From Mycocentrospora acerina (Eukaryota; Ascomycota; Dothideomycetes; Pleosporales), in contig JAKUHH010000167.1 of assembly GCA_022701365.1 (NCBI GenBank), positions 62,001 through 126,000 of the forward strand: a DNA stretch of 64,000 bases. The letters run 5' to 3'. Position 1 is the stretch's first letter. Every line of letters starts with the position of its first letter. The notes below the pieces were generated by a model. It ran no database searches. It was not told the origin of the DNA and saw only the letters and a list, made by a program, of their open reading frames with translations. Position numbers and translations under genes: made by a program. Positions 48,632 through 60,882 of this stretch are shown here, one piece after another.

Positions 48632-49494
48632 CTAGCGTGGCGTCGCCTGCGACAAGTCATCCATGTGGTTCACCATGGCGACAAACAAGTCGAAGAACAG
48701 CTTGCCGCCGTTTTCCATCTCATTCTGCATCGTGCCGCTACGCTTGAATGTGTGTCGAGCTCGGATAATGAGTGCAAGATAGTGTGCTCGAAGTTTCGAG
48801 TCATTGTCGGGTGTGTTGGCATATGCGTAGCGAGCAGATGACAGGATTGTGGAGCACTGGACACCAGACTGAAGACCTTGCTTCCTCAGAGCAAGTTTCT
48901 TGAGCTCCTGTAGTCCATACTTCTCTGCTTGGCAGTAGATGATAGTATCCTTCAGAATCGGCCCGGCAGAAGATTGAATGACAGCCTCGCTGGTGCCGTT
49001 GCCGTTGCCACCATCTTCTAGAAACCAGCTACTGCGTTTTTTGTTGTACTCTAGGCGAGGGTAGTAGTCACCTTTATAGAGATATTCGAGAATTGAAGAG
49101 AAGATCTCGGGCTCTTCGTCAGGAAGATCAATCCGCTTGTTGGTGGATTGGAAGAACTGGCCGTTGCAGGCAACTTGGAACCAAGGAGAATTAGACAGCA
49201 CATCTTCGTGTGCTGCAAAGAGGCGTTGCTCACGGCCGACCGAGATGGTGATAATGGCGCTGTTGGGAGTCGTCAGTGAACGCGCTCGTGCTCTCACTTA
49301 GCTAGACAAACTTACCTGCCCAACGACGGTGATGTCTGGTTCGACTGTGGCGATGCCGCTTGAGCTTGCTGTACCATTCTCTCTACTTTCCTTGGTGCAT
49401 CCTTGAACGAAGGAGCCCTCTTGCTCGATTTTGACTTGCCCGCCCGATGTTTTGATGAAAAGCTCTCCTGTCGTGTGCGGCTTGATGAAAACAT
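48632..49494 (-). CDS. BTB/POZ domain protein
   Basis: Exons are 49494-49316 and 49259-48632, giving 268 residues. A basic, serine-rich N terminus (about 1-58, KHRAGKSKSSKRAPS) precedes a fungal BTB domain: ITISVGREQRLFAAHEDVLSNSPWFQVAC, RIDLPDEEPEIFSSILEYLYKGDYYP. An extended spacer, then CQAEKYGLQELKKLALRK, typical of the helical part of fungal BTB proteins, follows. A C-terminal helical region ends MVNHMDDLSQATPR. BTB domains mediate dimerisation and often link to cullin-3, but no partner domain (MATH, Kelch, ankyrin) is present here, so the role is unknown. This is a large expanded family in Pezizomycotina. Confidence 0.88.
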
Positions 49495-51539
49495 GGTGAA
49501 GTTTGATAGAAAATCTCCAGGTTTAGCAGGGAGGTGCTATTAATGAGAGATAGCAAGTACTTATAGTCCTCCACGCATAGGCAACAAGAATGGATGTCGG
49601 CCACGCAAGCGAATCAGCCAACTGATATCCTCAGGCAGACACGTCGAAACTGCAAAGAAAAGGCGTCGATAGCAGGCAAATTGAGAGACTGCAGCTCCGT
49701 ATATATACCCGGTACATCCAGGAGGCCGCTATCTGCCCAAAGCCGTAGATCGGATGAATACATCGACGCGTCCAATCGCGTCCAAAAACCTTGACACGCC
49801 AACGCGATATCACATGTTACATCTAGCCGGATGTAGATCAAATAGTCAGGGCGGAACCTTGAGTTCTGCCCCGGACCTTGGATGTGTTGCGGTTGTGCAA
49901 GGGTTGTGAAACGAGGCGCAGAAGAACAAATAATGACGGTACTTGTGGAAGGCCTCCCAAGCACGTAGCAGAAACATGAGATAAGCAAGACCAACAACGA
50001 ATCCTCGACGTTCATTCATTCCGCCATCGCTTAAAGCAATGGAATATGCGGCACAGATGACAATGGTCTACATAGTAAGTAGATGACTGTTGTGTTATGC
50101 ACAAGGGTTCGCACTTGAAAAGCTTTGGCCATCCCACCAGTAAAGTTCCCGTGCAACAAGGACTGCACATCCACGAATCAAGGAGACATCGCCGTTCTCA
50201 ATTGTGAGCCACCCAGGAGCTGGTTTCCGTGCCCCTGAGAGGGGCAAATCCAAGCCGCGAAGGGCCGACTGTCACAAACGGCGTCACGGACCCGGCTCCC
50301 CGTCATGATGGTGTACGCAGAAGGAAGGCAACGATGTCAGAAATTTGTCAAAACCAGTCACAATGTTGTGCTCGTCGCAGAAGAAGGTCGATGCGCAGGA
50401 ATGAATAGGTGGTGTGGGTGGGTGGGTCGCATTGTCGCGTGGCGCTGATGAAGAGTTTACGGATGAAGCAGTTAGCCCCGCGACACGGTACCACGGTGTC
50501 ACGGTGTCACGTTACCACTTTGTTGCTACTTCCGCTGGCTCAGCGTCAAGTACGGTTACTACAAACTACACAGATTCATAAAGATGCGTCATAAATACAA
50601 CTAGAATAATAGCAGTCTACATCTCTTGTGGCAAGAGTTCTCAGGTCCAAGTAATATTTGCAACACGGATGAACTTCCAGATTGGATCATGCAGGCCCTG
50701 GAGTATTCACGTTCGACAAACCCGACTACCGAACAAAAAGCAAACTTCCCATGTAACCATGGTTTTACAATTTCATATATATTTTGCACATATTCTGTGC
50801 TAGCTTCCTCTTCTTCTCTTCGTCCAGGGCTTTATCTGAATCAACTTTTCAAGGTGCAATATTTCTTCAAACGAAGGAATTACTTCCCTGCAGCTTGCCC
50901 AGAATTTAATCGCCGGATCCATCCGGTTTTGGCCTTGCAACTGCCGTTCTTCATGCACACCGATTCATTTCTTCTCAGCTGTTCATGGTTCCATTCATTT
51001 CAGATAGTGGGTTTTGACGCTAAATTACCAAATGAACGCACACTTGGAGACCATGATGCCATTTCAAGAACTAAATTCGTGCTACGTATTGATACGTTGA
51101 TCTGACTAACAAAATAGGTGAATTACATAGACCGGAAGCTTGTGCCGAACTAGCCTAAGAAGGAAAGTAGCAAAGGCAAGTAGTGTGTTCGTGAATATCA
51201 ATCTCTCTTAACTTTTTCTTTCCTTATTTTATCCTTCTTCACTCTGGTCCTGTAAAAGGTGTACAAAAGTTTCATTTGTATAATGATAGCGAGATCCGAT
51301 TAGAGCTTTGCAAATCTGCTTTCATAGACAGCCCGACATGAATCTTTTATCTATCTTGCATACGAGAGATCTACGCCCAGAAACCGGGGTCAGCCGCCTG
51401 GACATTAACATATATTATCTTCAGTACCTGCCCTATATGGAGTAGCAAGAACAGAAAATAAACGTATACGAAGAACATAAATATCGTAAGACTTGCACAT
51501 GTACAATGCAACGCACATTGTTTCGTTCCCTTATTGAAA
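49495..51539. other. Gene-poor AT-rich spacer
   Basis: No supported gene in about 2 kb. A 159-codon plus-strand frame (50626-51105) opens with TTG and has no recognisable motif. There is a short run of GGTGTCACG repeats near 50490-50512. The sequence becomes AT-rich towards the subtilisin gene. Confidence 0.5.
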
Positions 51540-52873
51540 ATGCGCCTCTCTCTCCTCTCCCTCCTTAGTCTATCGACCTCTATCCACGCTTCCGCCCTTC
51601 CTCAAACCCGTCCTGAACCTTCTGTCATTTCTGGTAAATACATTGTACAACTGAAAAACGGAATCTCTCCTGCAGCCATCTCCGCGCACCACCGCACTGT
51701 CCGTCGCCTCGCCCGTCGCGATTCCCCCTCCGAAATCATCGAGCGTACCTTCAGCATTGGCGACTTCAACGCATACGTCGGCACTCTTGACCCCTCCGCC
51801 TTGGCTGAAATTGAAGCGCTCGATGACGTCTTATCTGTCACTCCTGACGAGATAATCTACCTGCCCATCACAACCTCACCATCGGATGAAAAACGCGCCT
51901 TAACCTCGCAACAAAGCAGCCCATGGAACCTCGCAGATCTTTCACATAAGAATGGAAGCACAAACACAAAGGAGTACGTGTACCACGCCTCAGCTGGCGC
52001 AGGAACAACTGCCTATGTCTTTGACTCTGGGATCCGGCGCACGCACAACGACTTTGAAGGAAGAGTGCGCTTCGGTATCAACGGCGTGACAAACTCCACA
52101 ACCCCGGTTACGATAGATCCGAAAAAAGCTGGACATGGAACGCATGTGGCAGGCACAATTGGCGGAAAGACATTCGGTGTGGCGAAAAAGGTGCAGCTCG
52201 TAGATGTAGTTGTCACGGACGGTGATACTGTGAGTTTTCCCGTCATCGTTTGGCACTTTCTTTGGCACTACTCGTTCACACGCTAATCAAGTGTTTTGTT
52301 TCTCGCTAGGGCTCGCTTTCTGCCCTTTTGACGGGTATAGATTGGGCGGTCAAGGATGTTGTTGCACGAAAGATCCAACGTACTTCGGTCTTCTCAATGA
52401 GTCTCGGAGCCACCACCACTGACAATATAATTGCGAATGCGGTCATAGCGGCCTTTAATCAAGGAATTCTGAGTGTTGTCTCTGCAGGAAACGACGATTC
52501 ACCAGTTAGTGACTCGCCAGCCCGTGTTCCAGAGGTCTTCACTGTTGGCATGACACAGCCAGACCGTCGTCGCGTCAGTATCATAGAAGGCATCTACGGT
52601 AGTTCATACGGACCTGAGGTAGATATCTTCGCCCCCGGACGAGACATTGTCAGTGCGGATTCAAATTCAGATACTGGCAACGCTACCAGAACAGGAACAA
52701 GTATGTCCGCTCCTCTAGTTTCGGGACTTGTTTGCTACCTAAGGGCTCTTACAGGAGGTTTGGGCACGCCAAAGGAAGTAACGGCAAGGATTCTGGAGCT
52801 GGCATTGAAAGATGTGGTGGGCGATCCAAAGAATTCGGTAAACTTGCTTGCCTACAACGGAAACGGAGCTTGA
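51540..52873 (+). CDS. Secreted subtilisin-like serine protease (S8, proteinase K type)
   Basis: Exons are 51540-52229 and 52310-52873, giving 417 residues. A signal peptide (about 1-20, SLLSLLSLSTSIHASA) is followed by an inhibitor I9 propeptide (SGKYIVQLKNGIS ... LDDVLSVTPDEIIYL). The catalytic domain has Asp162 in VFDSGIRRTHNDF, His199 in GHGTHVAGT, oxyanion Asn291 in SAGND and Ser361 in GTSMSAP, so the triad is complete. Differences from classic fungal proteinase K proteins are DSG for DTG, GTSMSAPLVSGL for GTSMATPHVAGL, and SPWNLADLSHKN for the usual APWGL-type entry. The start at 51540 is the first ATG; the upstream in-frame TTG is not used. It sits alone between two long AT-rich spacers. 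Likely an extracellular protease for nutrition or host interaction (inference). Confidence 0.92.
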
Positions 52874-53933
52874 TTTATGTAGCCATTAGAAACCAAATTT
52901 CTTAGAATGCTAACGGAAATTAAACACCGACTCGAAAGTGTGCGATACATCCTCTAATTTATGGCATCACTCTCTGTTTTAGGTCTGATTTATGCAAGCT
53001 TGCAGTGCGACATGAGAATTCTAAACTCGGCGTCTGTTCGTAGATATAGATAGAGACCCTTCATAGCCTTCTCAACCGCCTCCACATAAACACTCCCGTT
53101 GACATCACCACAACTGTAAGACTATATGTGAGTTTGTGCTAAAATCTTGCAGGAGCTGTATAGCGGTTTGCCTGTTCCTGGCTATTAAGGGTGAGAAAAA
53201 TAATCGTTTGACTCTGCACAGAGTTGCCAGTAAAGAGACTATGAATTCCAGAAGCAAAAGTCTCATAAATTATAACACCAAAAAAATGCTCCCAATAAAT
53301 CGAATTTTACTTTGGTCATCGTTGGCTTGAAAATGTCTACAATTAACGATTTTCGAATCTCCTTACCTTGTGTCCGATAGAGCTTTCCTGTGATTGGGCT
53401 CGGCATGGTGACACATGATGATTGCTACAAAGTTAACGAGTAGAGAGTATGAAGGAGGCGAGAGCATGTGCTCAGAAAATGTTACGGAAAAGAAGACGCC
53501 AAAGCAAACTATCATTGTATATCATGTTGATTGAGGGAGTGTAAACGATTGATAATAATCTGCAGTTATTAGGTATGCTTGAACCATCAATGTCCAACTT
53601 GCCAGTTCAACGCAGCCGAGACAGATCTGGAGGACTTGAGTGCGAGGCTCGAAATTGGGCTTGAGAATACTACAATTTGACTTTGCCTTGTATTGAACAA
53701 CATGTACCCATCACCACAACCGCCAAAAATTAGGATTGTTTATTCTCAGATCGCAGCAAGATCTCTTCCCATACTATTCCCTACACGATGCGAGTATCCC
53801 GTCTCCCTCCAAATGAATCCCCTCACATGATATCAACTATCCCCCATGTCACCTCACTATGCCTTCCCTTCCATTTTCCATCATAATCAACAAATGTGTA
53901 TAGACTACGAATTTTGAGTTCACTACTACGGCG
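52874..53933. other. AT-rich spacer
   Basis: No gene is seen between the subtilisin stop and the DMC1 stop (convergent genes). A 64-codon frame at 53136-53330 has no recognisable content. Confidence 0.55.
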
Positions 53934-55316
53934 CTACACTTTCTCAGGGTCGTTGATGCCACCATTTGTAATGATGTATGTGGCCTCCTTTTCTGGCATG
54001 TCTACATGCAAGGTCAGTGGAGGCTTGCGAGAATGAAATGCTGCGGTGTACCTGGAGAGTCTTGTATCTTTGCGACTCGTTCTTCACCTCGACCCTTACG
54101 AAGTAGAATTCTGGTGGTAGAAGCGTGGGCGAGAATGTGGCCACCGACTGGCTTGCGACCGTCTGCCCCAGCAAAGAGGGCGCTGGCTCCTGGATCACTT
54201 TGTACTTGATTCGTCATGAGGACAGCGACGTTGAACTCTGACGAAAATTATGAAACTGAAGTGGAGATTGGATGGTGATCGTACCTTCAGCGACATGTGT
54301 CAGCTTCGAGAGAAACTGATTGAGCTTCTGCTGGCGCTCATTCAGCTCACCGCGTCCAGTATAGTCAACACGGAAGAGCGCCATGATACTATCAATAATA
54401 AGAAGACGGTACTCGTTGCCGACAAAGAATTCGGCGACCTTGTTGAGAAGCTCCATCTGGTGCTCCGAGTTGACAGCACGGGCGTAGGTAATATTGTCCT
54501 GAGCTGGGAAGTATTAGCGAAATCATGGGGTAATAAACATGACTTGCCAGTCTCTGGATCGACCCCAAAGCGCTCTGCAATTTGAGCAATTCTCTCCGGT
54601 CTAAATGTACCTTCTGTATCTATGCAACACTGTCAGATGGGGTACAAAATAAAGCGAAGGGCAGAACTACCAATATATGCGACTTTGCCTTCTGCGCCAC
54701 CCATATCTTTCGGAAGCTGTGCAATAACCGACATTGTGTGGGAAAGTTGTGTCTTCCCGCAACGGAACTCTCCGAAAACTTCACTGATACTCATCGTCTG
54801 GAAACCACTGAGGAATGGGAGTGAGCATGGTATCCCGAAAAAAAGTATTTCAACAATTACTCACCCTCCGAGGATAGTATCGAGCTGCTTGCTACCTGTC
54901 GAGATCTTGAGGACACGCTTGCGCTGCTGGCCAAGCTCATGCGCAGTTTGAAAGCCTCCTCCAGAAGGCTACATGAAGTGTCAGCAAAGCCTACACGTGA
55001 GGTCTGACATAGGGTTTGCCATTACCTGACACTTCGCCAGTGCATCCTTGACTTTATCGACCTTGATTTCGCTGAATCCCTTGATCTTCAGCAGATTGCG
55101 ACGAGTGGCGGCATGTACAGAAGCAATCGTGAAGTAGCCGTTGCTCTTGAGCTTCGCGACATCGACTGCACCAATGCCGTGTGCCTGGATTGCATCGATG
55201 TCGACGATGTAGCTATCCTATCACCAGTCAGCTACTGCAGGTTCCTCTCACTAGACAAAAAACTATGAACTGACGTCGTTGTTCGATTCGTCACTGGCGA
55301 CTGATGACGGGGCCAT
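53934..55316 (-). CDS. DMC1: Meiotic RecA-family recombinase Dmc1
   Basis: Dmc1 carries out strand exchange between homologues in meiosis. Eight exons: 55316-55275, 55217-55026, 54968-54865, 54807-54671, 54619-54548, 54503-54285, 54237-54052 and 54001-53934, giving 339 residues (family about 335-340). A helix-hairpin-helix N-terminal domain (HGIGAVDVAKLKSNGYFTI, LLKIKGFSEIKVDKVK) precedes the ATPase core. Walker A is GEFRCGKT at 125-132, and Walker B is LLIID at 216-220. GEFRCGKTQLSHTM and the terminal DMPEKEATYIITNGGIND favour Dmc1 over Rad51. Intron 5 (54504-54547) starts with GC (GCAAGT) instead of GT and ends CAG; only this splice restores VDPETAQDNITYARA. The gene implies the species has, or recently had, a functional meiosis. 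Confidence 0.95.
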
Positions 55317-56344
55317 GTTTGGATGTTGATGGGTTTTGACTGAAGCAACGCGAGACGAAACGGTGAGATACAAGTGATTGAATAGATACTATGTAAATGA
55401 GTGAGATGAGAAGAGCAGACAAACAAACACGAAGCGAAGGTCAATTAAAAAAGGCCGAGAGAGTGATGTAGGACGGGAAAGCACAATAGGGAGGCACGCT
55501 AAATGTAAAATCTCGTGCCTGTCTCCAGGAAGGAAGGAGCGGTGGACTACCAGACAATGCTGCACACAAATATCTCAGATTGTTTAGTGAGAGAAGGGTA
55601 CTACTAGAGACAATTTTCCGCATGTACTTACGGCGACTTAGACTGCATGGCGTATTATCATCTACCGCCCCTTTGATACATACGTGCATTGATATTTATT
55701 CAATCCTGATCATAAGAATTAGCACAGGCCGAAGAAGGAAGAGATCCAAGCTGCAAGTAGGTCACGTATGAAAACTGAAGGTATGTTCTACATTTATCAT
55801 ACGAAGATATAGCAAATGTGCACATGAGAAATTCAGGGGCAGACGATGCCAACTCAGCTCCGACAAACACACACACACTTCTCCTTCACACCTCCTTCTT
55901 TTATACCCCCAATCCCTCCGTCAACTTTCCACTGCCAAACCACCACATACAGCCGCCTTCCAGGTCCTCGGTCATCCCAGTCTATCCAAGTGATTCCAAG
56001 CCAGTTGCCCTTCCACAGGAGGAGCAACGTGTCGAAAATACATGCAGAGAAGTAGAACCGCCGTCCAAGTTCACCAAGCCGTCGTTTGTTCAGAATATAG
56101 GTATGTGATGGTTACAAAGTAAGGGATATAACGTTCGTGGGTATCAGCGTAGGAAACGTGAGAAATTTGTCATGCTTGATGTAATCATAATTGGGTGGAA
56201 CTTGTCGAAATGGTGCCGAGAAGGGCTAGAGAAACGATTGTGAGGACGCGCGAACCAACAAAAACATCCAGAGAAGTCGAATGTACTTCAACTATTGCTG
56301 CGATTTTACTCGCAGCAATGCCTGAGCTGTATGTTGGCTATCAC
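55317..56344. other. Spacer upstream of DMC1
   Basis: No supported gene. It holds the DMC1 promoter and the 3' end of the CCHC zinc-knuckle gene. Short frames at 55580-55771 and 55818-56108 lack recognisable content. Confidence 0.5.
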
Positions 56345-57379
56345 TTATGCAATAGCAGCAGCGGGAACGACTGGCTGAACGGGAGCAGCAACTGGGAGGG
56401 CGACACCGTCACCGTTGACCTCAGCCTGGGTGCAGTCGCGGGAGATGTGGCCAGTCTCGCCGCAGCGGTAGCAGGTCTTGCCGGCGGTGTTGAGCGGGCC
56501 TCCGTTGGGGGCAGTGCAGTCACGTGAAATGTGACCTGGGGATGTTAGGCGCTGCACTCAGACTAGAGAAGGGATACTCACCCAGCTTGCCGCAGGCGTA
56601 GCACTTCATGGCCTGAGCTTGGCAGTCGCGAGCGAAATGGTTCGGTCCGCCGCACTTGTAGCAAGTGGCAGGACGAGCACCACCAGCAAATCCACCCCTG
56701 AAGCCACCAGCGAAACCGCCGCGAGGAGCACCAGCTCCGCGCCCCATTCCTGGGTTGGGGCAGTTGCGGGCAAGGTGGCCGTTGAGACCACAGCTGTAGC
56801 AGCGTCCGCTAGTGCCAGCTCCGCTCAAGCGCAGGGTCGGGCAGTCAGCCTGGACGTGTCCGAGACCCTGGCAGTGATAGCACTGCTTGGCTGTCCGCGT
56901 GTCAGTTCTTCATTGTTCATTGCTGTTCGGGATAATCCCGCTAATGCGGTACGCGAGCATAGGTCGTAGAGTGCTCATGCAGTCTGGAGGGGTGCAGGAA
57001 GTTGCAGATGACGTACTCTCGGTAGTGCGGGGGTGAGGGCACCCGTTAGACTCATGGCCGGGCTGCTTGCCTGCATAAGTGTCAGAACGCGTTTCCAGGG
57101 GTTATTTGGTAGTCGGGTCTTACAGTTGTAGCAGAGCCTCTCAGACGAAGAGCACACCTCTGTAGAGCCGAGTCAGCCACTTGTCACGCCCCGATATATA
57201 TCCCACACAGCTCGCGGATACGCGGCGCAGACACAGCTCCCAAACACGCCGTCTTGCGACATGCGCCTTGAAAGCGTCTTCCTGCAGCGCGAGCCGCAGC
57301 CTGTGTACGAGGGTGGCCTACCAGCATAATGCCCAACGTTTCCGCACTTGAAGCACGCGCGACGAGATAGAGAAGACAT
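56345..57379 (-). CDS. GIS2: CCHC zinc-knuckle nucleic-acid-binding protein (GIS2/byr3/CNBP type)
   Basis: These small proteins bind single-stranded G-rich RNA/DNA and associate with translating mRNAs and stress granules. Exons are 57379-57322, 57159-57124, 57070-57017, 56890-56582 and 56535-56345, giving 215 residues. Seven CX2CX4HX4C knuckles are visible: ACFKCGNVGHYAEVC, LCYNCKQPGHESNGC, QCYHCQGLGHVQADC, RCYSCGLNGHLARNC, TCYKCGGPNHFARDC, KCYACGKLGHISRDC and TCYRCGETGHISRDC. Three introns interrupt knuckles 1, 2 and 6. An RGG-like spacer (RGGFAGGFRGGFAGG) lies between knuckles 4 and 5, as in fungal and animal orthologues. The tail ends VVPAAAIA. The short second and third exons (36 and 54 nt) were fixed by phase and by recovering intact knuckles. 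Confidence 0.94.
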
Positions 57380-58480
57380 CTTGGGTATTCCTCCACGTAA
57401 ATCTATGTCAGGGGTGAGCATGTGGTTGTGGTCGTGCGGGTGCGGGTGCGCGAGCGAGGGGATGCGGGCAGGCGGGACGCGGGCGGGTTGGAACGCTGCG
57501 TTTACCACGGCCTGTGTTTGGTTCGTTTGCGGTGGGAGAGAAGGCACAAGAGACAACGCAGCTGGTGGGCAGGATCAGGGGCGCAAGTACCTGCTTCGTT
57601 TACTTCTTCTTCGAGTCCTTCACCTGTGCTGGCCCATTAGTCTCAGAATTTTCGAGGCATCGAGGGGCACCGGTGCGGAGCAACTTGCGCCGAGCGGCAC
57701 GCGCACGACGGAACTGCTCGCAGGGCGGGCGCGACATACTGCTTTCAAACTTCCAGTCCTTCCCTCAGCAACACAACTGCAACCTTCCTCCGAAATCTTG
57801 GTTTGTGTGGTGTGAGAGTTTGAGGGGTGCAGCATGACCTGCAGGCGAAAGACGTCTGATTGAATGCGTCCCTGTCGCGCTAGTGACATGCGCAATTTTG
57901 GCCTTTCCGAGGTCGAATTGCATCTAAGCAACACGGCATGAGGGGTCCAAAATCTTGGTCGGCCCTTGCCTCGTTCACTCTAGACAGTTTGAGCCTCCTA
58001 TCACGTTGCATACGCGTCACTATCACCCTCTCCTGTATGGCTGCAATCTTGCCTCCTTCATTTTCGAACCGCCTCAGCCGCCCACACGACTCTCGGTGCA
58101 CTCGGACCACGTGCTGTGTTCCTGCATGACGACTGAAACTAGCGTCATGTCATTGCGCGAGTAGCCAGATCTAACATGGGGTTCAAAAGTGGGCAATATA
58201 CCTTGTCACGGCTTTACATTTCAAGGGTAAAGTGTGATTCTCGTATGCATCCTTGAAGAAGCAGTACGGCAATCAAAGGGGTGCTTGGAAATCTCTGATG
58301 CATACATTCATTCATTCATCTCAGTAACGATAGGAGTAGACAAAACGGACAGCTAAAGTCGTTCAAAATCTTTAATCTGGTCCTGGGAATCAAAATAATG
58401 ACATTGGTTTACCACGACTGCTCTACGAATACAGAGACGTAGAGCTGCTACGAAAACCTTGTACGAGCTTTCAGAATGTT
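57380..58480. other. Spacer upstream of the zinc-knuckle gene
   Basis: No supported gene. It holds the zinc-knuckle promoter and the UAP1 3' UTR. Frames at 57348-57837 and 57880-58110 overlap each other on both strands and have no domain content. Confidence 0.5.
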
Positions 58481-60080
58481 TTAATCTTCCGACTCGATGA
58501 CTGCAGGTGCCTTAATGGTGCGCGCCTTGAGGAATTCAAGGCCTTCTCCGCCCTGTGATTGTTGTTAGCACGATGCGATAGCGTGTTGAAGAAGCTCGAC
58601 GACTTACGTATGAGATCAGAGGCGAAATTTCAATGCCCGCCTTTGAGTCCTCGCTCACCACAGTGGCGCCAGCAGCCTGTGCCCACTTCTTGCCCTGTGT
58701 CATGATATCCTGCTTGCTGGTCTCCGGGTCATCCTCACCAGTGCCTGGCGCGTTCTTGAGCGGTGAAAACTCATCCTCTCGCTTGACCTCCATGCAAGCG
58801 AACTTTTCTAGTGTTAGAAGAGGGAAGCAGTCAAAGACAAACTGCTCAAGCTTGATGCCGTTTGGCTTCTCCGGCTTGACAGTGTTGCCAGACTCGGTAT
58901 CGACGAACGGAATCTTCTTGCGAGCGACATGGTGGGGCAACTTCTTTGCCCACGTAGGAATGCTCTCAAGGAAGTTGTACGAGTAGTAATGGTTGACAAT
59001 GTTTGCTGCACGGAACTTGAGCAACTCCGAGTTCTGCGAGTCCTTGGCTTCAGCGTCCTCTTCCTTGATCTCCGAGTACTCGACCACGTCTGGCTTGCCG
59101 TTCTTCTGCAGAATAAGACCAACGGACTCCTTGGCGTTACGCTTTCGGACGACCTTGGTCGCAATGTCGACACTCTTCGAGGCAGAGAAACCAATGAAGA
59201 CGGGATCCGCCACCTTTACCAGGCAGTTGTCGACGCAGTATGCGTGAATGTGCTGAATACCGCGCTTGCCCATGTCTTGGACAACGCCCGAGTTAATGAG
59301 AGCTTGGTAGAGTCCACCGTTGCCGTCGGGAGCAACAGCAACCTTCGACTTGCTTTCCAGCAGAATTTTGCCCTCGTTTGAGATGCATGGCAGAACACCT
59401 TGTTCGAAAACAACCACATTCTCCTTCTTAAGCCCAAAGTAGTTGTTCTCCTGGAAGAACTTCTCTGTAGGCCCCCGCGTAGGTCCGCTGGTCATGACGT
59501 ACCACGGTACTGTGACGCTCTCCTTGCCGTATTTCTTCTGAGCCAAGAGCTCGACCTTCTTGATCCTCTCACCCTGCAGCTGGAAGAGCGACTTCTTGCT
59601 CGGCAGCCCAATGTCGTAGCAACCCTTTGGTGCGGAGCTGCCTAGTCGTGTACCCTGACCTCCGGCCATCAGCACCACCGCGACCTTGTTCTCCGAGACC
59701 AGCTCGAGACCGCTCTCGTACCACTTGTCAAGATCCTCCTGCTTCGAGTCTGTGACAGAAGATGTGGCTTCTACGGGGAGCGGCTCGAGCTTTGCTTCCG
59801 AGGCATCTTCGGTGTGTGCGGGGTGCAGAGCTTTCTCGGTGATCTCGTTGATGTATTCGGGGTTGAATTTGGAGAGCTGCTCGTACAGGCCTGCTTTCTC
59901 GGCCGTGGAGAGCGAATCGTAAAAGGCAAAAACTTGTTCTTGGCCTGCTTTCTCGTACTTTGACTTCAGCTCGCTGAGCTGCTCTGCCGTGGGCTCCTTC
60001 GCCGGAGTGCCCTGGGCAGCCGGGCTGGTGATGTGCAGCTGCTCGAGAGTATTGTTGAGGGTGTTTTTGAGGGCCTCCAT
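58481..60080 (-). CDS. UAP1: UDP-N-acetylglucosamine pyrophosphorylase
   Basis: The enzyme makes UDP-GlcNAc from UTP and GlcNAc-1-phosphate, the last step before chitin, N-glycan and GPI-anchor synthesis; it is cytosolic. Exons are 60080-58608 and 58552-58481, giving 514 residues, as in fungal Uap1/Qri1. The nucleotide-binding signature MAGGQGTRLGSSAPKGCYDIGLPS starts at residue 138. YVMTSGPTRGPTEKFF, VAVAPDGNGGLYQALINSG, HAYCVDNCLVKVADPVFIG and NGIKLEQFVFDCFP all follow in order. The second exon gives the expected tail SYGGEGLEFLKART, ending VIESED. The ATG at 60080 (MEALKNTLNNTLEQL) was chosen because the frame upstream is a C/T-rich leader. Confidence 0.96.
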
Positions 60081-60882
60081 GATGCAAAAATGTAAAGGTG
60101 GGTATGGCAGTAGAGCTTGTTGTAAAAAACGCAATTGGATGATAATAGCGTGCGAAGAAGGGGAGTGAAGAGCAGAGTGCTGCAGCTGTAGTTGAAAGCT
60201 CAGCCAGCTCAGCCAGCTTGTCCATGCGCGGTGCCCCACTCCGTGCCTTCTCACCGCGTCTTTGCAACACATGGGCTAACATCAACATATGCTTTGTGAA
60301 AACCCACTTTGTTGAGACCAGGGAGCATCTGCATTGAAAAAGTTAGACTTTTGTACTTCTTGAGCCTCCTTGATCTCGGGCTGATTGAAGCAAGAACTTA
60401 TGTAAATGCAAAAGCGGCTCCTCGAGCTCGCAGACGCGCAAAGTTGCTGCCCCGCATTCCCTTATGTCAGTGGCTGGTGGCCGATCGTTAGGTGCCAAAA
60501 ATAGATAGCTACGCATCATTATCATCATACTGCGACAGTCAAGCTGTACGAGTCACGTTCCTGCTGTAGAATCTTAGCATTGGAAGAAAACATCTTGAAA
60601 GCGTCGCCAAATTCAGTGTACCAGCAGCCCTTGCTGCATTGTCGACATGCTCAATGTTTTGATTAATGTTCTTGTTGCATATGAGGCATCAAGATCCAAG
60701 AATGTACGAGTTTGTTCCACATTATTCATAGCGAGTTCCTATAGACATTTCATATTGCCAAAAAGAATGTGTATTTTCTTAGTTATAGTAGTCAACTTCA
60801 GGTCGAAGCTCATCAATCGTCAACTTGAGTCGCAATCCTGCGATGTACATCAAGGCTTGGGTTATCAGGGTGCTCCTAAAAG
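60081..60882. other. Spacer between UAP1 and Het-C
   Basis: No supported gene in about 800 bp. It holds the UAP1 promoter and the 3' UTR of Het-C. Confidence 0.55.

Noticed and set aside
50626..51105. 159-codon plus-strand frame in the gene-poor region
   Set aside because: It starts with TTG, has no domain and lies in AT-rich spacer.
57348..58129. Several 60-155-codon frames upstream of the zinc-knuckle gene
   Set aside because: They overlap each other on both strands, extend into the known first exon and show no domain.
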